Shown here: one piece after another, positions 19,201-24,274 of the stretch
How positions within the stretch are numbered: position 1 is the first letter of the stretch
Layout: every line of letters starts with the position of its first letter
DNA from: a virus
Direction: 5' to 3' (one strand)
Length of the DNA: 24,274 bases
Virus record (IMG/VR): IMGVR_UViG_3300025122_000150
Span: 1 to 24,274 of that record
The notes under the pieces: model-generated
Told to the model about the DNA's origin: nothing
The model's database searches: none
The model's input: the letters and a program-made list of their open reading frames with translations, nothing else
Made by a program: the position numbers and the translations under genes

Positions 19201-20270
19201 CTGACGCAGCTTTAACTGCATCTTTAGCAAAATTGGTTGGATTTAAAAAAGACTTTCAACGTGCACCATCACGTAAACTTGGACAGCTAGCCAATGAAAA
19301 AGTAATAAAAGAAGCTGTAGTCGCTATTCCATTTTGGTGGCCTTCCAAGAGCGAAGCTTTTAATCTGAACTCACACGAACCAAACTTTTTTGAACTAGAT
19401 CCAAACGCCGTAAAAAAATATCTTGGGTTAGTAGATGGTGATCCTTTCAAAGTTAAGATTGAAGGGAAACAATCGAAATTTAAAAATGCCATTACTCCTG
19501 CGGGAGCCCGTCAAATCGATTTGATGAAACGATATGTATTTCCGCCTCATTTTGATTTTATTCAACATATTGGTGAGTGGGGTAATAGACCGATGCCTTC
19601 TATGGCCATATTTGAGTTTGGACATACGTTAAAACAGAATGATTTGTTAAATATCTGGCAGAACGTATCGCCAGATATTGGAATTCAATGGAAAGAGGCA
19701 GAATCGACATTAGCGTTCCCACTATGGACTTCTTTTTTCGATACGACTAATAATGCGATGCATACTTTTGCTCAACACTTTGATTTAGATCAGACTAGCG
19801 ATGTAAAGTTACCATATAATATACAATGGATAGTATTTAAAGTTAAACAACGGGCAAAAACAAATTATTATGCAGAAAGAGCCGATGGCGACCCCGCTAG
19901 AAAATTAAATATCGATGTAGACCTACCTTTTAGAAAAGCAAAAGAAGCAGCAGGTGAAACTTATAAGCCAGCATTCCAGGAAATACCATATAGTTATAAT
20001 TGGCCATATGATTATTTTTCACTTGTTGAGCTAGTCAGGCTTAATGCAACTGTTAAAACTGAAAACCAAAAAAGAAGAGAAGACGAAACGAATACCATGT
20101 ATCTTATGGCAAAAGAACAGGCCGCAGCAGAATTAAAGAAACAAGAAAAACAAAAAGGTGCAAATAAGAAAAAGCAATCAGATGTTTGGAAAGCTATATT
20201 GCAAGAGATGGTTAAATCAGGAAAAATTGATACTGGATTTAGTTTATTCCCATATAAAGATGAAAAATGA
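10299..20270 (+). CDS. Giant 3,323-residue tail protein: I-like module plus three LamG domains
   Basis: One uninterrupted frame of about 365 kDa. Domains read by eye: residues 136-410 LamG/concanavalin-like (VEFWLKK, DDIWHHYAFTF, MDEFRFWKARRNPQQI); 467-600 helical tail module ending in YKSKGTERGLRNVLRCFGVD (581-600), the hallmark of tail protein I-like families; 668-885 a second LamG-like domain (EKWNFAVRVKP, GSLRYWTDYV); 1016-1118 helical; 1155-1395 a third, clearest LamG (FTFSSWINM, GQWIHVCTTYDG, IDETAVFNKELTVAEI). Residues 1400-3240 are unrecognised, beta-rich, with an HPHPH cluster at 2057-2061. The last 80 residues are Lys/Glu/Gln-rich and probably coiled coil. Following the gp25- and J-like genes, it is likely the wedge component equivalent to P2 I / T4 gp7 fused to surface-binding domains. 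The start has a weak GGTG ribosome-binding site with a 5-nt spacer; the stop is TGA. The role is inference; LamG calls are good. Confidence 0.85.
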   Translation: MSIKDIFEQDNPKVLTSTNLEELGAEIESEDYVDSYVLKQNKFTPPVDFSQPKNFAKFGLAARYYTDTIERIYQDFPYDGSLYEKTAWHNSSSYLDNYIFENEYPRTNGHVTLSYLDWGTQVTASDGYGATATSSYDYIRFTGGPHSGNIYDLTKDRGLNLRFGGAEGATVEFWLKKSEFISSLTEKEVILDVWSTGTISGTVAGANEGYARLRIEMSATAGASDPSPFYITYMSGADGFANEAIGSSNITTASVADDIWHHYAFTFQNDGDNVAAELYFDGTHDASVLTGTSIGHVSSSLAANIGALVTRPSGTFSTTVPYSAENGWGKLSASMDEFRFWKARRNPQQIGRYRISQVGGGSNTDEANTKLGVYYKFNEGISQTSSVDSIVLDYSGRMSNGSWTGYQSGARSLNSAIVESSASTFEYKDPIIYSFHSDVLNLKTRLNASGSEWDRQNTSALYYSYPSWIIEEDEERAGTLLKLTQIIASYFDTLFLQIEAFPRIKDIYYADGTTGSFKPLPFAEDILQNTGFLTPEIFADATALEFFLNRNEEKKFTKRLHEVKSYIYQNIYNNLTYIYKSKGTERGLRNVLRCFGVDDELVRINTYAENSVYQFRDNLRATAVRRKYIDFYHHSQRNSNVYQYADSSNSNSVSYINGRDESASGSAVTVEAEVLFPKALPFWHDLYVPYHSTASCLFGAHTAIKDGVAGDVSWDPTDSTNFKVLAVRNRQGAPSTYFRLTGSSGGFVPTLTSSLFLHTYNNEKWNFAVRVKPSKYPLVSIVEGTTGSTTSRDPYVVEFYGVNTLGNQIKNEFIVSGTMTYAQGAAFITSSTRLYVGAHRTNFTGSLIDSTDVKIGSLRYWTDYVPDNAIREHSKDVTNFGTEHPQRSIGLFHERLSGTYIPQMETLALNWEFSNISGSDDNGQFTVDDISSGSTELTSRHSWVGSIVKNQHTGRGHFFDAPPNHTSSYSVEYIHTNKKQLPETLGTDDAVQILTDDDVYLARDFKPIKFIYGIEKSMYQVISEEILNFFSSVKDFNNLIGEPVNRYRQEYKDLNKLRQYFFERVQNTPDIEKFVEYFKWIDSSVWKMLEQLIPASSNFIEGLRNVVESHVLERNKYWTKMPTLDLKRSDPEGQLLGINELLYDWEFGHSPNQLFNLKSIAFNGANNQSQLTVSDHTSLSFGADGTAANEPSFTFSSWINMTDASRFYILGKRNTSTSKSEYVWYVDASDKLILLINDTNTTNFIANAADAAVTSYEGQWIHVCTTYDGSGGGAGIKMYINGSAVAMASPSTGGSYTAMDNTNADFFIGRSAANTANLVAEGFIDETAVFNKELTVAEISKLHRSGLTWDLNNFFHAKDHLVSWWRMGDKATGTSPNFTIPDQIGDNDAVMTVFQDTETSKVVTNAPPSTHTNENENCLWWKERAERTNPVISSGDVNIDSEKDGILKILTTKTSASGPSLSGSSGIYEGSSYVLRNLSLPYKFSVDESIQIHGGSNFHPNKQAGIFKAEADKDDSTSFLVVSASSVDSFENCTDNSGLTQKRKHSFGAYLRSEVPNFEDKDSYLKTKGALFSPFSLHSASNDGGYSDTFTSSFKAGIDITNLHEDSYGPWYETPLQGHFTEKYVGGLQYRHVAVNTGSDDKTNRPEGWWLTIHGNTLFFYGPGADTQDRTRPKANRFREPMAKRPVNIKNILQKTGSTIIGNYEHDYQIIQTSGRRTNNRYFVKNEGITIANQETSAVSGVIDFTLPDRNISGSNDFVFVERFSAPGGPEVMSRGFLDVEAEEYSIYNALPWRNLTVRQPLNSLLTKHCGQFGYDIDTGYGYTASFHKVHRNSLKRIEGDLTTGYVTGTTYDNWYVRHAIPRSETHYAWITASVDYSASARFSGYTGKRWYESSSVGWTGAIGFVSASDFVGWDAPGYTLGTDKNILLGAGIPDQDLVYGDFAGLNTIIYEPVSSSENTLGYPLGTSLGSADLTELQYRNVTFFTNTAISLVAPGAANLLMLKRNGPYGWPSWKQIRGYEHPIVKSHKKQNIISHMKAPKLKVIKPFTTDPFEYPHPHPHKERINLNYQEMGVVDKTFKKYWTIFVTNKQDRFKNYNEPVVVSRYKPILHHFEYEENKTFQTTTLKYTHANNLSVFTHVELRMDLDYYRYDKPKDIFTRDQKIQIYDSLLSMYIDDSPLEPFKPRAIYCSEDIFPREINTFASSIRSRQLYAPGFWKERGTDRLEPPEGSMVGVYNSQGEGGDEAHVQSIWPLDPRDKYDDPALPSTSSGDGAGELQNNYCIFYNDAHGHPIKAGALYARPIPFSGTTEELFSGDTLFEVADQSGRAPFPEHTYDKWIDEIKRVGKDYSVIPEFRISEHLDHYMMDASGGLENYLKKNISWLSLTGTAVSASNEADFYKVYGMSDFLKYFSIIRDDHEDIFGKSAHGVPQIDEQGAPTGKVITVASIGSEAEIRLKCKALMKFLPYDGFYPALRTVQLAQLMSQSYASTNAANNDKWVIRDKNNNPASWAAAMKPFYAPGIMFNSIKSGVAVDYPVYISPSHAITGTNSGEYWDVQHMRISESTDTNFFKRFPFERLLAPHQGNPSLIYDLEPHASASLDATSSLRHHFDDRYTIGINNFLAEVPSFFLRGGEMTQIESGWESEFETVNLDSDGPQEYTMRIVLSHGTSASYEDASKSYAAAGEFSPIGQTSKAGNHISYVDNPRTITMYDRQWSAPLTNGINYPRGHGSSFGPPFVSKGIRKGVLSGVATPVDRPSGTYEPYTPPYFDGYSHVELTFRPDSLPDHILSQSKGAAGQFSLSQILNNLTATFARQCTQAFHVPTTDYPASMYWAYTGSHNPAVRHSMQITASINISLKRQKKFKVTYATSTEIDSEVEPGYPPDKFEEHTTDGEQYKWVIQPKWETPILDFANVDATVPEGAPSSENSFSGSDGIAKGMWHQYGSIPEPGTGLTLSIQDDYIGKRILTDAALTASLAKLVGFKKDFQRAPSRKLGQLANEKVIKEAVVAIPFWWPSKSEAFNLNSHEPNFFELDPNAVKKYLGLVDGDPFKVKIEGKQSKFKNAITPAGARQIDLMKRYVFPPHFDFIQHIGEWGNRPMPSMAIFEFGHTLKQNDLLNIWQNVSPDIGIQWKEAESTLAFPLWTSFFDTTNNAMHTFAQHFDLDQTSDVKLPYNIQWIVFKVKQRAKTNYYAERADGDPARKLNIDVDLPFRKAKEAAGETYKPAFQEIPYSYNWPYDYFSLVELVRLNATVKTENQKRREDETNTMYLMAKEQAAAELKKQEKQKGANKKKQSDVWKAILQEMVKSGKIDTGFSLFPYKDEK

Positions 20271-20313
20271 TTGGAAAGACTTTAAAATATAATAAAAAGA
20301 GATAATTAAAGAT

Positions 20314-20351
20314 AGGGAGAAATAACTTTTAATATTAAAAGTAAAAAATAA
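20314..20351 (+). promoter_or_regulatory. Hairpin-bridged ribosome-binding site
   Basis: The only Shine-Dalgarno for the 20352 gene is AGGGAGA (20314-20320), about 31 nt before the ATG, too far for normal use. Between them lies a perfect 18-nt palindrome, ACTTTTAATATTAAAAGT (20325-20342). Folding it into a 7-bp stem with a 4-nt loop leaves about 14 unpaired nt between GGAG and ATG. An in-frame TAA lies directly before the ATG, so no earlier start exists. The arrangement recalls the T4 gene 25 leader, where a hairpin brings a distant Shine-Dalgarno close. Function is inference. Confidence 0.6.
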
Positions 20352-21401
20352 ATGAGTTTTTTTAATCAAAAAGAAGAAGTAATAGATTTGCAGCTTACGC
20401 AATATGGTAAACATCTATTGTCGAAAGGATTGTTTAAACCGACTTTTTATGCTTTTTATGATAATGATATTTTATATGATTCAGAATATATTGGTTTAAT
20501 TGAGGATCAGAATACAATTAAAACAAGAATAAAAGACCAAACGCCGCGGAATAAAACACAATATTTATATCATGGTCTAGAAAATGATTTTTTAAAGATA
20601 TCAGAAAAGGATAAAGAAAACGTGCTAAAGAGTAACAAACTTCAAGCGACACCGGAAAAAAGTTTTGCTTTAGCTATGCCGCTTGGCAATTCAGCTTTTG
20701 ATAGTGACTATCTCCCGGCTTGGAATATTAATTATTTAAATGGAGAACTTTCTAGTTCGACTATAGTAACTCCATATTCAGCGTCACAACCCACAATTAA
20801 TATACCACAATTAGAGAGCACGATTACTTATAAAATAATTCGCGACCCAAAACCTATAGTACATCCGCTTAATCAACCCGATCCGGACGGAGTAGGATTA
20901 GATCATGAAGCTTTTAATCACTTTTATTTTTCGGAGTCACCTGAGTTTTTAAATTCAGAAAATCCAGATGAAGTATTATTTGGAGATGGTACTAGATTTA
21001 TTATAGAAGGTGAATATTTATTATTAGAATTGATTGAAAGAAACACAACATTTGAAACTAAAAATTTTGATATTGAAATATACGAAGTTGAAAACGTAAC
21101 TGGTTCAAATGGAAAGATTATAGAACGATATCTTCCTTTAATAATGCCAATACCCCCGGATGAGCTTAGCGGTAACGAAGATGAATTGTTGGAAAAATTA
21201 CCTGATATAGGACCAGACTATGTAGAATATTATTTAGATTTCCTTGTTGATGATGAAATACCACCGGGAATAATATGTAAGAGTAAAGAATTAGAAAAGA
21301 CTCAAAATATATTTTCTGATAGTCTTGTTGACTGCCCAGAAAAAACTGGAATTAGTGTAAAACTTTATTCCACAGACGCAGAAGGAGATGATGTCTGCTA
21401 A
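20352..21401 (+). CDS. Unrecognised phage structural-module protein
   Basis: This 349-residue acidic protein belongs to no family I can name. Its N-terminus has a compact motif, EEVIDLQLTQYGKHLLSKG followed by PTFYAFYDNDILYDSEY, which looks like a conserved folded domain. A loop-rich middle follows (to about 165), then an acidic half with FLNSENPDEVLFGDGTRF and repeated Asp/Glu/Tyr patches. Three Cys lie near the C-terminus, one being the last residue. There is no signal peptide or membrane segment. It sits between two giant structural genes in the same operon, so a virion tail or assembly role is likely. The start is fixed by an in-frame TAA just before ATG; the ribosome-binding site is distant and bridged by a palindrome. 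The stop overlaps the next ATG (TAATG). A small fibre, connector or chaperone are all possible. Confidence 0.85.
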   Translation: MSFFNQKEEVIDLQLTQYGKHLLSKGLFKPTFYAFYDNDILYDSEYIGLIEDQNTIKTRIKDQTPRNKTQYLYHGLENDFLKISEKDKENVLKSNKLQATPEKSFALAMPLGNSAFDSDYLPAWNINYLNGELSSSTIVTPYSASQPTINIPQLESTITYKIIRDPKPIVHPLNQPDPDGVGLDHEAFNHFYFSESPEFLNSENPDEVLFGDGTRFIIEGEYLLLELIERNTTFETKNFDIEIYEVENVTGSNGKIIERYLPLIMPIPPDELSGNEDELLEKLPDIGPDYVEYYLDFLVDDEIPPGIICKSKELEKTQNIFSDSLVDCPEKTGISVKLYSTDAEGDDVC

Positions 21402-24274
21402 TGTCGCACAAACCTCAATTATTTCGTGGAATATCAGAAATTACACTTCGTCAACGAGAGGACGTCCTCCCGAATTCCGGGTGGAAACAAGAACCGCATA
21501 TGGAAATCAAATTGACGACGATGTGGTCAAATGACAATAACTATTATAAATCTGATGCTACCGAACCTCATAATCCTTTAGGAATCGCACCGGCTTTTAT
21601 AAAACATATTAATGCATCATTCCCGAAAGCCGCTGCATGTACTCAAAAGGTGATGATAGTGCGACATCATCATTCTCCTTCGTGGGCGGTCAACCACAAC
21701 GACGATCCCACGTTCGGGTTTTCCTATTCACCATGGCCTGCCTATGCCAAGGCAGGCGTACACTTTGGAGAGTGGGGGAGTTATCCACCGCTCCTGGTAC
21801 ACGCGTCGGGCATGATCGATTTTACTGGAATGGATGCCGAAGAACTCCTGGCTATGCTCGAATCCACGGGGAAACGGCGTTGGTTGAAGAGTTCCACTAT
21901 GAAAGAATACGCAGAAAAGTATCGACAGACAATTTCAGATCCGGCTCTGACAAAATGGTGGGGCTCTGGCGCGTCTGGATGGGTCGACACCATGACCTCA
22001 TACGGGTATCTGGGTTATGAAAAAGCCATCCCCGCCAAAAATATCGCTCAGAGTGCCTTCCGAGTTCAGGATTATCATAGTAAGAATATCTGTGCGGCAT
22101 GGCCATCGGACGATACACAATCAATGTTTTTTTCAATCGTCGCCCCGGGATTGCAGGACCCGGCATTCGCGGGGAGCGCGGCGTTCAGTGCCCGGGCGAC
22201 GGGCTGGCACAAAGACGTTGAAACACCAGATACTTGGGGCAATTTCACCATGGATGACGACAACAACCCACTATCCGGCAATCCGCTACAAAGCTATTTC
22301 AAGATTCCGATGTTTCCTCAAGACGTATATATTACAGTAATTCCATATTGGATTGTAAATTTACCAGGAAAGCCGCCTTATGCTCTTGTGGACCATGACT
22401 CGGTTATAAACTATAATATAATAGAAGGAGGAGGAATAACTAATAAAGCTGCAATTAAAAATAATAATCCTAACATCGCAAATAGCCCATTCTATGGAGG
22501 GATTGTATGGCCTGATATGTTAGATTTCCGCCTAGTCGACCAAAACACCGGCTTTCCGGAGTTTCCAATACTTGATAATTCTAAGTTTACTATAAATGAC
22601 AACGTATTAACTATTGTAAAAGATTTAGTCGAATCCGCCGGCGCCGCCGCCGCCGCCGCCGAAGCCACCGCCGAAGCACTGCTAGAGAAGGCGAAACAAG
22701 CGCATCAAAAAGTTTTAAAAACGGTACATCCGAAAAAACCTTTATATTTTTCAGATATTTTGTTATCTAGGGACAGTCACAATCGATGTAGATTTTTCTT
22801 TGGCATTGATCAAAGAAGACTTATTCTTGATAATATTGCATTCCCAGGGGTTATAAAGTATTTGGAATCAGCTGGAGATTGGGCCGTCCCTCAGTTAGGG
22901 CAAATTATGCTTTTAATAAAATATTTTTCTTTTAAAATGAAAAGAAGAAGAGTTTTATTTAATCCTGATGGTACATTATCAACAGAAGACACACATCTTA
23001 CACCTAATACACCAAATATAAATAATTCTGCTGAAGCAGATTTTTCAACAGAAACACTTGCTATAACCGAAGAGATGAACGTGAAAAAATTAAAAGATTA
23101 TATCTCATTCCCAGGCTCTTTGGGGTTAGATGGATTTCCAATAAATTTCACAGCTGAAAAAGGTATTGGTACTGATCCGTCGACCACTGTTGATTTAGGC
23201 TTTTCCATACAAGAAGTTGAAGGAATTACACATAACCCCGCGCCCGACGCTGGTCTATGGGGAGAATTCGAACCGTTCCGCCATTTTTCTGGGATAGACT
23301 TTGATGTCGCTAGATATCCGGCAGGACATTTTCAATATGGTGTTGAAATTGAAATTATGGACCCCACTATTAATTTTCTAGAAAATAAAATTTTCAATTT
23401 ATCTAATTCGTTAAGACAATTAAAAGATTATAGAGTATATCGGCAAAGCATTATAGATGCCAAACCTCGTTTCGCCCCATATGAAGGGATGCCAACTGGG
23501 GAAAATTTGATAGTTCCGGGAGGAACTTGGGGTGCGGTGGGTGATCAATGGGTTTATGGATTAGATCCGAATGACGTCGCGGAGAACGCAGCCACAGATT
23601 ATAAGATATTACACCACTGTTTGACTGGGCAGCCATTACCTGTTAATTTTATAGAAATGATGACCACCTTGATAACGAAAGAAGCTCTGGATAACATTTC
23701 GTTATCGAACGTAATTACTATTATGGAAGAATTAGAAACATATGCTAAGGAATTAATTCGGCCTCTCGCTATTCACGGAAAAAGGAAAAAGTCATTAGAT
23801 GGAAAAATAATTATAGAAAATATGACACCATGGGCAGACAACGCGGCGGACCGGCGCCGTCTGATTATCGACCATTGGTTTGAGAACGATACCTTTGACG
23901 CTTCGGAAGACGGGGGGTATGAATTTATTCAGATGGCATCTGACAACGATTGGTTTGAACAGTATAATCATCAGGGTAGCGCTGCGGAGGGCACTTGGGA
24001 AGCCAACGCCGAACTTTCCCAAGGTACGCTGGACCGACGCAAGAATCATGCTTTGTGGAGATGTTCTGAACTATATTATAACAGGGTCACGAGCAGGGAG
24101 TCCACAAAATATTTCACTAGCAGGACTGTTCCTTTTGATTGGTCGTCATCTTGGCTTGGAGACGGAAAAGGATTCGATAACCCATTAACGACAGAACCAA
24201 CATATTTTTCACCAACAATTTTTAAAGTTCCCGGGAAACATCATAAGCGCTTAACAAGCCCGGGCCACGGCCCT
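21401..24274 (+). CDS. Giant phage virion protein, 3' partial
   Basis: I translated this frame by hand from ATG 21401 and found no stop through the last base, giving 958 codons and a gene that continues past the window. The start overlaps the previous stop (TAATG); AAGGAG (21382-21387) lies 13 nt upstream. No named domain is recognised. Visible features: a VRHHHSPSW His cluster near residue 87; a Trp/Gly-rich N-terminal third; an Ala-rich helix at residues 413-424 followed by a Lys-rich helix; RCRFFFGIDQRRLILDN near 465; a basic FKMKRRRV patch near 510; QYGVEIEIMDPTINFLENKI near 650, followed by helices. Like the 5' giant gene, it mixes Trp/Tyr-rich segments with helical blocks, so both may be related virion proteins. 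GC is 53% over 21661-22260 (counted by hand), versus about 30-35% in nearby AT-rich lines. Function is unknown; the structural role is inferred from context. Confidence 0.83.
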   Translation, partial: MSHKPQLFRGISEITLRQREDVLPNSGWKQEPHMEIKLTTMWSNDNNYYKSDATEPHNPLGIAPAFIKHINASFPKAAACTQKVMIVRHHHSPSWAVNHNDDPTFGFSYSPWPAYAKAGVHFGEWGSYPPLLVHASGMIDFTGMDAEELLAMLESTGKRRWLKSSTMKEYAEKYRQTISDPALTKWWGSGASGWVDTMTSYGYLGYEKAIPAKNIAQSAFRVQDYHSKNICAAWPSDDTQSMFFSIVAPGLQDPAFAGSAAFSARATGWHKDVETPDTWGNFTMDDDNNPLSGNPLQSYFKIPMFPQDVYITVIPYWIVNLPGKPPYALVDHDSVINYNIIEGGGITNKAAIKNNNPNIANSPFYGGIVWPDMLDFRLVDQNTGFPEFPILDNSKFTINDNVLTIVKDLVESAGAAAAAAEATAEALLEKAKQAHQKVLKTVHPKKPLYFSDILLSRDSHNRCRFFFGIDQRRLILDNIAFPGVIKYLESAGDWAVPQLGQIMLLIKYFSFKMKRRRVLFNPDGTLSTEDTHLTPNTPNINNSAEADFSTETLAITEEMNVKKLKDYISFPGSLGLDGFPINFTAEKGIGTDPSTTVDLGFSIQEVEGITHNPAPDAGLWGEFEPFRHFSGIDFDVARYPAGHFQYGVEIEIMDPTINFLENKIFNLSNSLRQLKDYRVYRQSIIDAKPRFAPYEGMPTGENLIVPGGTWGAVGDQWVYGLDPNDVAENAATDYKILHHCLTGQPLPVNFIEMMTTLITKEALDNISLSNVITIMEELETYAKELIRPLAIHGKRKKSLDGKIIIENMTPWADNAADRRRLIIDHWFENDTFDASEDGGYEFIQMASDNDWFEQYNHQGSAAEGTWEANAELSQGTLDRRKNHALWRCSELYYNRVTSRESTKYFTSRTVPFDWSSSWLGDGKGFDNPLTTEPTYFSPTIFKVPGKHHKRLTSPGHGP
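21736..21757 (+). repeat. Perfect 7-bp GC-rich hairpin inside last gene
   Basis: GCCTGCC (21736-21742) pairs with GGCAGGC (21751-21757) around an 8-nt loop. It lies in the GC-rich island of the 3' giant gene. It resembles short mobile palindromes seen in some bacterial genomes, but one copy cannot establish that. Confidence 0.45.
22138..22201 (+). repeat. Long-range GC-rich stem inside last gene
   Basis: CGTCGCCC (22138-22145) is the reverse complement of GGGCGACG (22194-22201). After a one-base bulge at 22146, GGG (22147-22149) pairs with CCC (22191-22193), giving 11 pairs closing a loop of about 41 nt. It spans the most GC-rich line of the window (46 of 60 bases at 22141-22200). Confidence 0.45.
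22637..22672 (+). repeat. GCC trinucleotide tract encoding an Ala-rich linker
   Basis: The reading frame runs GCC GGC, then six GCC codons (22643-22660), then GAA GCC ACC GCC, giving an AGAAAAAAEATA peptide near residues 413-424. Identical Ala codons in a row contrast with mixed GCA/GCT/GCG use elsewhere in the gene. This is typical of replication slippage. It may encode a flexible or helical linker between the N-terminal part and a Lys-rich helix. Confidence 0.7.

Noticed and set aside
20288-20293. TATAAT as a sigma70 -10 box before the 349-residue gene
   Set aside because: No acceptable -35 element at 16-18 nt; the nearest TTG-type sequence is only about 11 nt upstream.
21388-21534. Alternative 48-codon frame starting ATGATG just before the last gene
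   Set aside because: The start codons directly abut the AAGGAG site or lie 3 nt from it, the frame is short, and the 21401 frame stays open for 958 codons. A frameshifted N-terminus cannot be fully excluded.
21637-22340. Overlapping + strand frames of 127 and 107 codons
   Set aside because: They are in other frames of the long 21401 gene, in its GC-rich island where stop codons are rare; shadows.
1-24274. tRNA genes, CRISPR arrays, insertion sequences, integrase or attachment sites
   Set aside because: The window is almost fully covered by structural genes; the gaps (109, 27, 18 and 81 nt) contain no tRNA-like cloverleaf, spaced repeats or transposase.

Overview
The window looks like part of the tail and baseplate late-gene module of a large, AT-rich tailed phage with a contractile tail, probably an uncultivated marine or aquatic myovirus-type Caudoviricetes. 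The basis is a pair of adjacent genes that match the contractile-tail baseplate set: a gp25/W-like protein with its NPGER motif, and a gp6/baseplate-J-like protein. Very large structural genes surround them. All genes are on the + strand, packed almost end to end, with standard stops (TAA, and TGA for the giant gene). No tRNA, integrase, replication or host gene is visible, so nothing marks this as a prophage.

Layout. 1-5915: 3' part of a giant virion protein, cut by the window start (about 1,971 residues visible). 5916-6024: AT-rich intergenic leader with a hairpin that covers the ribosome-binding site of the next gene. 6025-6405: gp25/W-like wedge protein. 6433-8265: gp6/J-like wedge protein. 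8265-10280: 671-residue beta-rich protein with a DNRLRE-like fold interrupted by an inserted module. 10299-20270: 3,323-residue giant protein combining a tail-protein-I-like helical module with three LamG/concanavalin-like domains. 20271-20351: leader with an 18-nt perfect palindrome lying between the Shine-Dalgarno sequence and the start codon. 20352-21401: 349-residue unrecognised protein. 21401-24274: 5' part of another giant protein, open to the window end (958 codons).

How the genes may work together. The order W-like, J-like, then a protein carrying an I-like motif mirrors the P2 W-J-I block and T4 gp25-gp6-gp7. I infer that the window encodes wedge assembly plus large decorated baseplate or fibre proteins. 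The LamG and DNRLRE-like domains are plausible carbohydrate- or surface-contacting parts. Two TAATG stop/start overlaps (8263-8267 and 21399-21403) suggest translational coupling.

The most interesting features are the hairpin-bridged ribosome-binding site before 20352, the giant I-like/LamG fusion, the module inserted in the 671-residue protein, and GC-rich islands with strong perfect hairpins inside the two window-edge giant genes. All homology statements are from reading the translations by eye; no database search was run.
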